8,351 nt of DNA, taken from contig VAZH01000166.1 of the NCBI GenBank assembly GCA_005884465.1, positions 1 to 8,351 on the forward strand, written 5' to 3'. Below are positions 1 through 6,811 of the stretch, in pieces. Source of the DNA: Alphaproteobacteria bacterium. GTDB lineage: Bacteria; Pseudomonadota; Alphaproteobacteria; Rhizobiales; Xanthobacteraceae. Each line of letters starts with the position of its first letter. The stretch's first letter is position 1. The translations under genes were made by a program, and so were the position numbers. Below the pieces are notes generated by a model that saw only the letters and a list, made by a program, of their open reading frames with translations, made no database searches and was not told where the DNA came from.

Positions 1-91
1 GATGTTGATCGCGGTGGTCGTCGTGGTCGCAAACTTCACGGTTGATATGGTTTACGCGATGGTCGACCCGCGCATCCGCTACACGGATTAG
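1..91 (+). CDS. DppB-type ABC transporter permease, C-terminal 29 codons (partial)
   Basis: The reading frame open from base 2 to the TAG at 89-91 encodes 29 visible residues. They form the last hydrophobic membrane segment ([18 protein letters not shown]) followed by DPRIRY near the C-terminus. That ending is characteristic of the first permease subunit (DppB/OppB type) of peptide/nickel ABC importers, so the call is fairly secure despite the short length. In this family the protein is an inner-membrane subunit that pairs with the DppC-type permease encoded 8 nt downstream to form the translocation path. The stop codon overlaps the Shine-Dalgarno sequence of the next gene, which supports one operon. 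The 5' end, including most of the transmembrane domain, is outside the window. Confidence 0.85.
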   Translation, partial: MLIAVVVVVANFTVDMVYAMVDPRIRYTD

Positions 92-95
92 GAGG
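90..95 (+). promoter_or_regulatory. Shine-Dalgarno AGGAGG for the TTG-initiated DppC-type permease
   Basis: A perfect AGGAGG lies 4 nt before the TTG at 100-102 and shares bases with the TAG stop of the preceding gene. It decides the start of the second permease. The first in-frame ATG downstream is codon 41, inside the first membrane segment, so starting there would remove the N-terminus. Confidence 0.75.
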
Positions 96-99
96 CAAT

Positions 100-960
100 T
101 TGGCAACGATCAACTACGATACCGAACTGAGACGCGCGGGCGCCCATTCCACCCAGGGCTGGCGCAAGCTGACGATCCTTGCGCAACGCCACGTGCTCGG
201 CGCTGTCGGCCTGATCATCATGGTGATTTTTGTGCTGACTGCGATATCCGCCGATTTCATCAGCCGCTTCGATCCGCTCAGCGTCGATTCCGCGCATCGG
301 CTTGCGGCGCCCGATGCACGGCACTGGATGGGCACGGACTCCTTTGGCCGCGACGTCTGGAGCCGGATCATTCACGGCGCGCGCATATCGCTGGCGGTCG
401 GCATCGGCTCGACCGCGCTTGGCTCGTCGATCGGCGTCATGATCGGTCTGGTGTTCCAGCGGATTACCGATATTCTGCAAGCCTTGCCACTATTGGTCCT
501 GGCGCTGGTGATGACGGCGGCCCTGGGGCCGTCGTTGCCGAACGTGATCATCGCGATCGCCATCCCGCTCATCCCCATAGTCGCCCGGGTAATCCGCGCC
601 AATACCCTGGCGCTGCGCGAGCTTCCATTTATCGAGGCCGCCAAATCGATCGGCATGAGCGAGATGCGGATTGCGGTTCGGCACGTTCTGCCCAACACGC
701 TGGCGCCGCTGATCGTGCTGGCCACCGCTCAGCTCGGCTCGACCATTCTCACGGAAGCGTCGCTGTCGTTCCTCGGTCTCGGCATTCCCGAACCCTATCC
801 GTCGTGGGGGCGCATGCTGTCGGAATCCGCGGCAGAATATGTCCGCGTCGCACCATGGCTTGTGATTTTCCCGGGCGTGGCGATCAGTCTTGCGGTGTTC
901 GGCACCAACCTGTTTGGCGACGCGCTTCGCGACATCCTCGACCCGAGGCAGCGCGGCTGA
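100..960 (+). CDS. DppC-type peptide/nickel ABC transporter permease with a probable internal deletion
   Basis: This 286-residue inner-membrane permease is the second channel subunit of a dipeptide/oligopeptide-type importer. A short cytoplasmic N-terminus is followed by a membrane segment at about 31-50 (OppC N-terminal region). The conserved [12 protein letters not shown] is at 78-89, and further hydrophobic segments lie at about 96-118, 124-142, 148-165, 201-220 and 251-272. The ATPase-contacting EAA loop is at 179-199 (EAAKSIGM onward), and the conserved ending [13 protein letters not shown] is at 274-286. The TTG start is supported by AGGAGG at 90-95. The TGA stop overlaps the next gene's ATG by one base. 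The oddity is at residues 112-124: GVMIGLV runs straight into FQRITD, whereas E. coli DppC, as I remember it, has about 11 more residues there, including GYFGG and an Asp. The frame is intact, so this is a deletion variant rather than a frameshift. Family call is certain; substrate unknown. Confidence 0.93.
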   Translation: MATINYDTELRRAGAHSTQGWRKLTILAQRHVLGAVGLIIMVIFVLTAISADFISRFDPLSVDSAHRLAAPDARHWMGTDSFGRDVWSRIIHGARISLAVGIGSTALGSSIGVMIGLVFQRITDILQALPLLVLALVMTAALGPSLPNVIIAIAIPLIPIVARVIRANTLALRELPFIEAAKSIGMSEMRIAVRHVLPNTLAPLIVLATAQLGSTILTEASLSFLGLGIPEPYPSWGRMLSESAAEYVRVAPWLVIFPGVAISLAVFGTNLFGDALRDILDPRQRG

Positions 961-1973
961 TGAGCGAAGCATCAATCGGAGAGATGGTTCTCGACGTGAA
1001 GGGCCTGCAGACGGTTTTCTTCACAGCGTCGGGGCTGTTCAGGGCTGTCGATGACGTTTCGTTCAATGTTCGTTGCGGCGAGACCCTGGCCATCGTCGGC
1101 GAGTCCGGATGCGGCAAGAGCGTGACTGCGCTTTCGATCATGCGCCTCGTGCCCGATCCGCCGGGCAGGATTATCGGCGGCTCCGTTATGCTCGAAGGCA
1201 CCGACGTTCTCGATCTCGACGAAGACGAAATGCGGGCAATTCGCGGAAATCGCATCTCCATGATCTTCCAGGAGCCGATGACCTCGCTCAATCCCGTGAT
1301 GCGGATCGGAGATCAGATTACCGAGGCGGTGCGCCTGCATCGAGCGATGACGCAGAAGGAGGCGTGGAGCAAGGCCGTCGAAATGCTGCGCCTGGTCAGG
1401 ATACCCGTGCCCGAGCGGCGCGCGCTCGAATATCCGCACCAGCTATCGGGAGGAATGCGCCAGCGCGCGATGATCGCCATGGCGCTCGCCTGCCGGCCGG
1501 CGCTGTTGATCGCCGACGAGCCGACCACTGCGCTCGATGTGACAATTCAAGCCCAGATATTGGCGTTGATCCTCGATCTGCAAAAAGAGCTCGGCATGGG
1601 ATTGATCCTGATCACGCATGATCTCGGCGTGGTCGCCCAGACGGCGCAGCGCGTGATCGTCATGTATGCCGGCAAGAAGGTCGAAGAGGCTGACGTCGAG
1701 ACCTTGTTCGCCAACCCAAAGCACCCCTACACCCGCGGTCTGATGGCCTCGATCCCGGCCGTGCTCTCGCTTGGCGCGAAAGCCGATGCGCGACTGGTCG
1801 AGATTCCCGGCATGGTGCCCTCCTTGACCCGGCTGCCAAAGGGCTGCGCGTTCGCGCCGCGCTGTCAACTCGCGATCGCACGCTGCCGCGAGGAATACCC
1901 GCCGCTGGAGGCGCAAGGCGAAGGTCATGTGGCAGCGTGCTGGCGCGCGACGGAACTAGCGGGATTGCCATGA
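960..1973 (+). CDS. DppD-type peptide ABC transporter ATP-binding protein
   Basis: This 337-residue cytoplasmic ATPase is one half of the nucleotide-binding pair that powers the importer. Visible motifs are Walker A GESGCGKS at 47-54, Q-loop Gln104, signature LSGGMRQR at 162-169, Walker B ALLIADEP at 181-188, D-loop ALDVT at 191-195 and switch His220. The oligopeptide/dipeptide-transporter C-terminal domain follows Walker B and contains NPKHPYT (252-258). It has four cysteines, C296, C302, C309 and C327, spaced x5, x6 and x17. Such cysteines are known in this family and have been reported to hold an iron-sulfur cluster in some members. The start is the ATG overlapping the permease stop (TGATG). 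The frame stays open back to base 42, but that stretch is out-of-frame sequence over the permease. The gene ends in a 4-nt ATGA overlap with the next ATPase. All nucleotide-binding motifs are intact. Confidence 0.96.
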   Translation: MSEASIGEMVLDVKGLQTVFFTASGLFRAVDDVSFNVRCGETLAIVGESGCGKSVTALSIMRLVPDPPGRIIGGSVMLEGTDVLDLDEDEMRAIRGNRISMIFQEPMTSLNPVMRIGDQITEAVRLHRAMTQKEAWSKAVEMLRLVRIPVPERRALEYPHQLSGGMRQRAMIAMALACRPALLIADEPTTALDVTIQAQILALILDLQKELGMGLILITHDLGVVAQTAQRVIVMYAGKKVEEADVETLFANPKHPYTRGLMASIPAVLSLGAKADARLVEIPGMVPSLTRLPKGCAFAPRCQLAIARCREEYPPLEAQGEGHVAACWRATELAGLP

Positions 1974-2962
1974 CTGACGCGCGCGCCCTGCTCGAAGTAT
2001 CGGACCTGGTCAAGCACTATCCGGTGCGAAGCGGCATCCTCCGTCGCAAGGTCGGCACCGTGCATGCCGTGGATGGCGTCAGCTTCACGGTTGGCGTCGG
2101 AGAAACCCTCGGCCTGGTCGGCGAGTCCGGCTGCGGCAAATCGACGGTGGCGCGCAGCATCCTGCGCCTCGTCGAGCCGACCGGCGGCAGCATCCGCCTT
2201 AATGGGCTGGATATCACCCATCTCGGCAAGGCGGACTTGCGCCCTCATCGACGATCGATGCAGATCGTGTTCCAGGACCCGTTCGCTTCCCTCAATCCCC
2301 GGATGACGGCGGGCGACATCGTGGGGGAGCCACTCAGCGTCCATGGTCTGGCGGCAGGAAGCAAAAAGCGCGACCGGGTCGCCGAACTGTTCCAGCAGGT
2401 CGGGCTTCGGCCGGATCAAATGCAAAACTACCCGCACCAGTTCTCCGGCGGCCAGCGCCAGCGCATCTGCATCGCGCGCGCTTTGTCGCTCGGGCCAAGC
2501 CTGATCGTGTGCGACGAGCCGGTATCGGCACTTGACGTGTCGATTCAGGCCCAAGTGATCAATCTGTTGATCGACCTGCAGCGCCAGCATCATTTTTCCT
2601 ATCTGTTCATCGCGCATGATCTCGCTGTGGTGGCCCATATCAGTCACCGCGTCGCGGTGATGTATCTCGGCCGCATCGTCGAAACCGCAGAGAAACGCGA
2701 ACTGTTCGCCAATCCCCGCCACCCCTATACGCAGGCCTTGCTGGCGTCCGTTCCGGTTGCAAATCCCAGGATAAAACGCCTCAAGGCGCTGGTTGAAGGC
2801 GACGTGCCGAGCCCGATCAACCCGCCATCGGGCTGCGCCTTCCACACCCGCTGTCGCTATGTGATGGATCGCTGCCGGATCGAGACGCCTGCGTTGCTTG
2901 AAGCCGGGCCGCAGCATCAGGTCGCGTGTTTCCTCAATGGAGGGACGGGGCGGGGGGCTTAG
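1970..2962 (+). CDS. DppF-type peptide ABC transporter ATP-binding protein
   Basis: This 330-residue cytoplasmic ATPase is the second nucleotide-binding subunit and would form a heterodimer with the DppD-type protein. Motifs are Walker A GESGCGKS at 51-58, Q-loop Gln102, signature FSGGQRQR at 158-165, Walker B SLIVCDEP at 177-184, D-loop ALDVS at 187-191 and switch His216. The C-terminal oligopeptide-transporter region contains NPRHPYT at 248-254 and four cysteines, C289, C295, C302 and C320, with the same x5/x6/x17 spacing as its partner. I chose the ATG at 1970 because it makes a 4-nt ATGA overlap with the upstream stop. An in-frame GTG at 1937 would add 11 residues without family support. 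It is the last gene of the operon: its TAG is 3 nt from a palindromic repeat, and the next gene converges from the other strand. Confidence 0.96.
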   Translation: MTDARALLEVSDLVKHYPVRSGILRRKVGTVHAVDGVSFTVGVGETLGLVGESGCGKSTVARSILRLVEPTGGSIRLNGLDITHLGKADLRPHRRSMQIVFQDPFASLNPRMTAGDIVGEPLSVHGLAAGSKKRDRVAELFQQVGLRPDQMQNYPHQFSGGQRQRICIARALSLGPSLIVCDEPVSALDVSIQAQVINLLIDLQRQHHFSYLFIAHDLAVVAHISHRVAVMYLGRIVETAEKRELFANPRHPYTQALLASVPVANPRIKRLKALVEGDVPSPINPPSGCAFHTRCRYVMDRCRIETPALLEAGPQHQVACFLNGGTGRGA

Positions 2963-2965
2963 TCG

Positions 2966-3052
2966 GTCATGGCCGGGCTCGTCCCGGCCATCCACGTCTT
3001 CTTGGCGCTATGCTGTTAAGACGTGGATGCCCGGCACAAGGCCGGGCATGAC
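2966..3052. repeat. Intergenic palindromic cloverleaf repeat between convergent operons
   Basis: Two 35-nt arms (2966-3000 and 3018-3052) are inverted copies differing at 5 positions, around a 17-nt loop. Each arm also folds on itself: 2969-2991 and 3027-3049 are perfect 9-bp hairpins with 5-nt loops. The inner parts 2992-3000 and 3018-3026 form a third 9-bp stem, and a 3-bp GTC/GAC stem closes the whole. It fills nearly all of the 92-nt gap and touches the 3' ends of both flanking operons. There is no T-run on either side, so it is not a textbook intrinsic terminator, although it could slow polymerase or protect 3' ends in both directions. I recall very similar elements dispersed in Bradyrhizobium and Rhodopseudomonas genomes. 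Confidence 0.85.
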
Positions 3053-3054
3053 GA

Positions 3055-5052
3055 CTATTGCTGTGATGCAGACTGAGCGTCCGCTTCGATCTCGACCACA
3101 ATTTTTCCGGTCGTCAGTTGCTCCCCCTCCGCAACATCGATGGCGGAAATCGTGCCCGAGATCGGCGCGGTGTGCACGTGCTCCATCTTCATGGCTTCCA
3201 GCGTCATCACCGGCTGGCCGGCCGCAACGCGCTCGCCCTGCTTGACCAGGACCGCAACGACACGGCCGCTCATCGCCGCGCGAACCTTTCCGTCGCCGCC
3301 GCTGGCAGCAGCAGCCGCTGCCGGCGCGGCCAGAGTGAGATCACGGACCGAAAGCGTGACGCCCCGGTGCAGGATGTAAAGCCGGTCGCGATCGCGCAAA
3401 AACCTTGCCGATTCCATTACGTCGTTGACACGGAAACGAATGGCATCGCGGCCGAGTTCGTCGATCTCGAACCGGCACTCGCCGCCGTCGATGTTTGCGA
3501 CATAACCGCTGTCGCGCCTGCGCACGATTTCGAGATCGTGGATGCCGTGATCGAGCTCAAGGCGGACCGGCATTGGAAACGTGGCTGCCAGCGTTCGTCC
3601 GCTCCGCCATGGCGGCGCGTTAGCGTCGGTCACATACAGGAGCAACGCCGCAAGGGCCGCTTCCGAAGCTGCATCCTTGCGCGGCGCCAGCAGAACGTCG
3701 CGATATTTAGCGATAAAAGCCGTGGTCGCTTCGCCTGACGCGAAGACAGGGTGCCGCAAGCAAGCGGCGAGAAACGCCTGATTGGTGGTGACGCCGAAGG
3801 CCGCGGTTTGTTCGAGGCCGTGAATAAGCCTGCGTCGCGCCTCGTCGCGGGTGGCGCCGTGACTGATGATTTTCGCGATCATCGAGTCGTAAAACGGCGG
3901 AATTTCGGAACCGGATTGCAGCGCGTGCTCGACACGCAATTCATCCGACATTTGCCACAGCCCCATCCGTCCCGATTGCGGCATGAAATCGCAAGTCACA
4001 TCCTCCGAGCACAGCCGCACCTCGATCGCGTGCCCGGCGAACTTTATCTCATCTTGGCTCGGTCCGAGCGGTTCGCCAGCGGCAACACGCAGTTGCAACT
4101 CGACCAGGTCGAGCCCGGTGATCGCCTCGGTGACGGGATGCTCGACCTGCAGCCGCGTATTCATCTCCATGAAATAGAATTCGCCGTTGCGGTCGAGCAG
4201 GAATTCCAGCGTGCCGGCGCCCTCATAGCCAAGCGATTTGATTGCGGCGACCGCGACAGCGCCCATCCGCGCCCGCAATTCCGCTGACACGGCCGGCGAC
4301 GGCGCTTCCTCGATCAATTTCTGGTGCCGCCGCTGCACCGAGCAATCGCGCTCGCCGAGATGAATGGCATTGCCGAAAGCATCGCCGAACACCTGGATTT
4401 CGATGTGGCGGGGCTCGGGAATGGCGCGCTCTAGGATCATGCCTGTATCGCCGAACGCGCCCTGCGCCTCGGAGCGCGGGCTGCGCAAGGCGTCGGGAAA
4501 CGTCGCTGCGTCCGGCACCAGCCGCATGCCGCGCCCGCCGCCGCCGGCCACGGCCTTTATCATCACGGGAAAGCCGATTTTGTTGGCCTCGGCCAGCATC
4601 GTAGCGTCGCTTTGGTCTGCGCCCTGATAGCCGGGCACACAGGGCACGCCGGCGCCTTGCATGATCGCCTTGGCGCCGGCCTTGTTACCCATCGCCTTGA
4701 TGGCCTCCGGCGATGGCCCGATGAACACCAGACCCGCATCCCGGCAGGCTTGCGCAAACTCCTCGTTCTCCGCGAGAAAGCCATAGCCGGGGTGAACCGC
4801 GTCGGCGCCGCTGGCCTTTGCTGCCGCGATGATTGCCTCAATCCGCAAATAGGATTGCGCCGGCAGCGCCCCGCCGATATGCACCCCTTCATCCGCCTCG
4901 CGCACATGCAGCGCATCGCGGTCGGCGTCCGAATAGACCGCGACCACGCCATAGCCGAGACGGCGGGCGGTGCGCATGATCCGCAGTCCGATCTCGCCGC
5001 GGTTGGCGATCAGGATTTTGTGGAACGGCGTGCGCTTGATCCGACCGCTCAT
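3055..5052 (-). CDS. Acyl-CoA carboxylase alpha subunit (biotin carboxylase plus biotin carrier domain)
   Basis: This 665-residue cytoplasmic subunit uses ATP and bicarbonate to carboxylate its own biotin, which then delivers CO2 to the beta subunit. The N-terminal biotin carboxylase domain starts at KILIANRGEI (12-21) and has HPGYGFLAEN at 87-96. The ATP-grasp glycine loop GGGGRGM is at 170-176, after Lys166, and the signature EMNTRLQVEHP is at 296-306 with the catalytic-type Arg300. The C-terminal biotin carboxylase domain (about 340-450) is followed by a linker region at about 460-575. An alanine-rich hinge at 576-583 leads to a biotinyl domain whose EAMKMEH (619-625) places the biotinylated lysine at 622. 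Length matches alpha subunits of methylcrotonyl- and geranyl-CoA carboxylases. The start ATG lies in a 4-nt overlap with the beta-subunit stop, indicating coupled translation. The frame runs open further upstream, but only as a shadow of the beta gene. All key residues are present. Confidence 0.96.
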   Translation of the reverse strand: MSGRIKRTPFHKILIANRGEIGLRIMRTARRLGYGVVAVYSDADRDALHVREADEGVHIGGALPAQSYLRIEAIIAAAKASGADAVHPGYGFLAENEEFAQACRDAGLVFIGPSPEAIKAMGNKAGAKAIMQGAGVPCVPGYQGADQSDATMLAEANKIGFPVMIKAVAGGGGRGMRLVPDAATFPDALRSPRSEAQGAFGDTGMILERAIPEPRHIEIQVFGDAFGNAIHLGERDCSVQRRHQKLIEEAPSPAVSAELRARMGAVAVAAIKSLGYEGAGTLEFLLDRNGEFYFMEMNTRLQVEHPVTEAITGLDLVELQLRVAAGEPLGPSQDEIKFAGHAIEVRLCSEDVTCDFMPQSGRMGLWQMSDELRVEHALQSGSEIPPFYDSMIAKIISHGATRDEARRRLIHGLEQTAAFGVTTNQAFLAACLRHPVFASGEATTAFIAKYRDVLLAPRKDAASEAALAALLLYVTDANAPPWRSGRTLAATFPMPVRLELDHGIHDLEIVRRRDSGYVANIDGGECRFEIDELGRDAIRFRVNDVMESARFLRDRDRLYILHRGVTLSVRDLTLAAPAAAAAASGGDGKVRAAMSGRVVAVLVKQGERVAAGQPVMTLEAMKMEHVHTAPISGTISAIDVAEGEQLTTGKIVVEIEADAQSASQQ

Positions 5053-6665
5053 GGCCGCGCGACCGAAAATTGCATGCGCTGGGGGGTGCGCGCCTCGGCC
5101 TCGCGGCAGATCGCAAGCACCTCGGCCAGGACGCCGCGGGTGTCGCGCGGGTCGATCACGCCGTCGTCCAGCACCCGCGCGCTGGTCGAGAACACGTCCA
5201 TCTGGCCGTCGAACACGCCGATGATCTGCGCCTTCATCGCATCGAGCTTTTCCTTCTCGATCGGCTTGCCGCGCCTGGCGGCAGCGGCCTCCGTCACGAT
5301 CGCCATGGTTTCGGCGGCCTGCTCGCCGCCCATCACGGCGGTCTTGGCATTGGGCCATGAAAAACAAAAGCGCGGATGGAAGCCGCGCCCGCACATGCCG
5401 TAATTGCCGGCGCCGAACGACGCGCCGCAATAGATCGTGATCTGCGGCACCGTGGCTGAGGTCACGGCCTGGATCATTTTCGAGCCGTGCTTGATCATGC
5501 CGGCTTCTTCGTAGGCTTTGCCCACCATGTAGCCGGTGGTGTTGTTGAGATAGAGCAGCGGCGTGCGCGACTGACAGCAGGCCTGGATGAAATGCGTCGC
5601 CTTGTTGGCGCCATCGGTATCGAGCGGGCCGTTATTGGTGATGATCCCGATCACTTGTCCCTCGATGCGGGCGTGTCCGCACACGGTGGCAGGACCGTAA
5701 TTGGTGCCGAATTCAGTGAAATCGGAATCGTCGATGAACCGCGCGATCGCCTGGCGCATGTCGACCGGCCGCTTGTGGTCCATCGGCATGATGCCGAGCA
5801 ACTCTTCCGGATCATGACGCGGCGGGCGATGCGATGTCTCACTCCTGCCCGGTCGGTCCCATTCCAGATTGGCCATGATGTCGCGTGCGATGCGGAGCGC
5901 ATCGCGGTCGTCCTCGGCGAGATAATCACCAAGGCCCGAAATGCTGGTGTGCATCTCGGCGCCGCCGAGTTCTTCTTCGGTGGCGATTTCCCCGGTCGCG
6001 GCCTTCAGCAGCGGCGGCCCCGCAAGAAATGCACGGGTGCGGCCGCGCACCATCACGATGTAATCCGACAGGCCCGTCTGGTAGGCGCCGCCGGCCGTCG
6101 ACGAACCATGCGTCACCGTAACCACCGGCAAACCCGCCGCCGACAGCCGGGCCAGATTGCGAAAGATATTGCCGCCCCTGACAAAATCCTCGACCCGGTA
6201 GCGCAACAGGTTAGCGCCGGCGCTCTCGACCAGCTGCACATAGGGCAGCTTGTTCTCCAACGCCAGCTCCTGCACCCGCAGCGTCTTGTCGAGGCCAAAG
6301 GGCTGCAGCGCGCCGGCATCGATGCCGGAATCGTTGGCGCTGACCATGCAGCGGACGCCGGAAACAAATCCGATACCCGCGATCACCCCGCCACCGGGTA
6401 CGCTCTTTTCCAGATCGGGGATGTCGAACATGTAACCCGTCAAGGTGGAGAGCTCGATAAAGGGCGAGCCGGGATCGAGCACCAGCGCCACCCGCTCGCG
6501 CGGCAGCAATTGCCCGCGCTTGTGAAACCGGTCCTTGGCAGCGGCCGAGGCCGCGCGCGTGCGCTCTTCAAGGCTGCGCATCCGCGAAATCAGCGCCAGC
6601 ATGCCATCGCGGTTGGCCTTGTAGGCGTCGCTGTGAGGCGCGATGGTTGATTCAATTAAGGCCAT
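5049..6665 (-). CDS. Acyl-CoA carboxylase beta subunit (carboxyltransferase), MCC/GCC family
   Basis: This 538-residue cytoplasmic subunit transfers the carboxyl group from biotin to an acyl-CoA. It has two crotonase-like halves. The N-half includes LLPRERVALVLDPGSPF (53-69) and the glycine-rich STAGGAY (189-195), followed by GPPLLKAATGE (216-226) and ELGGAEMH (232-239). The C-half includes ITNNGPLD (342-349), NNTTGYMVG (374-382) and GASFGAGNYGMCG (414-426), the second oxyanion-type glycine region. Length equals that of methylcrotonyl-CoA carboxylase beta subunits. Residues 164-165 are Gly-Gly, where methylcrotonyl-CoA carboxylases as I recall them have Phe-Gly; this may favour a longer or branched acyl-CoA such as geranyl-CoA. 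The start is uncertain: the ATG at 6665 fits family length, a TTG at 6674 would add three residues, and neither has a clear Shine-Dalgarno. The gene overlaps the alpha gene by 4 nt and would be partner of the same holoenzyme. Confidence 0.94.
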   Translation of the reverse strand: MALIESTIAPHSDAYKANRDGMLALISRMRSLEERTRAASAAAKDRFHKRGQLLPRERVALVLDPGSPFIELSTLTGYMFDIPDLEKSVPGGGVIAGIGFVSGVRCMVSANDSGIDAGALQPFGLDKTLRVQELALENKLPYVQLVESAGANLLRYRVEDFVRGGNIFRNLARLSAAGLPVVTVTHGSSTAGGAYQTGLSDYIVMVRGRTRAFLAGPPLLKAATGEIATEEELGGAEMHTSISGLGDYLAEDDRDALRIARDIMANLEWDRPGRSETSHRPPRHDPEELLGIMPMDHKRPVDMRQAIARFIDDSDFTEFGTNYGPATVCGHARIEGQVIGIITNNGPLDTDGANKATHFIQACCQSRTPLLYLNNTTGYMVGKAYEEAGMIKHGSKMIQAVTSATVPQITIYCGASFGAGNYGMCGRGFHPRFCFSWPNAKTAVMGGEQAAETMAIVTEAAAARRGKPIEKEKLDAMKAQIIGVFDGQMDVFSTSARVLDDGVIDPRDTRGVLAEVLAICREAEARTPQRMQFSVARP

Positions 6666-6687
6666 GGATGTCAATCATTTCTGTTTT

Positions 6688-6788
6688 CGTCATTCCGGGA
6701 TGCGCGTAGCGCAGGCCCGGAATCCATACTCCCGATCGTGGTTATGGATTTCCGGGCTCGCTCGTTTCACTCGCGTCCTGGAATGACG
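6688..6788. repeat. Intergenic palindromic repeat, second family, between ligase and carboxylase genes
   Basis: The arms 6688-6727 and 6744-6788 are imperfect inverted copies. Inside them sit three possible hairpins. In the left one, 6692-6699 pairs with 6716-6723 and carries an inner 5-bp stem 6701-6705/6709-6713. The central one is an 8-bp stem 6721-6728/6743-6750. The right one is weaker: a TTCCGGG-type stem at 6750-6756 pairs with 6776-6782 with one G-T pair. A CGTCATT/AATGACG stem closes the element. It fills most of the 146-nt gap and would be transcribed if ligase and carboxylase share an mRNA. The sequence differs from the repeat at 2966-3052 but the three-hairpin plan is alike. I recall similar elements from Bradyrhizobium-group genomes. 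Confidence 0.78.
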
Positions 6789-6811
6789 GGACGGGATTTT
6801 ATCGGCCACCA

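Noticed and set aside
42..959. Upstream extension of the DppD-type ATPase frame over the permease gene
   Set aside because: It lies out of frame over an evident permease, its translation is Arg/His-rich and low in family resemblance, and the ATP-binding protein begins naturally at the ATG at 960.
2966..3052. Calling the palindrome a tRNA gene because of its cloverleaf shape
   Set aside because: No T-loop GTTC consensus, no acceptor stem of 7 bp and no CCA-like end; it matches a dispersed repeat type instead.
2966..3052. Calling the palindrome a classical intrinsic terminator
   Set aside because: No run of T follows the stem on either strand, so only a possible terminator-like role is stated.
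5053..5430. Upstream extension of the carboxylase alpha frame
   Set aside because: It overlaps the conserved C-terminus of the beta subunit, is Arg-rich, and the alpha family begins at the ATG at 5052.
5487..6650. Long + strand reading frame antisense to the carboxyltransferase gene
   Set aside because: His/Arg-rich shadow typical of high-GC coding DNA; the opposite strand carries an unmistakable enzyme over the same bases.
6669..6674. TTGACA on the - strand as a sigma-70 -35 box
   Set aside because: It coincides with the beta-gene start region and no acceptable -10 box follows at 16-18 nt; transcription would start inside the gene.
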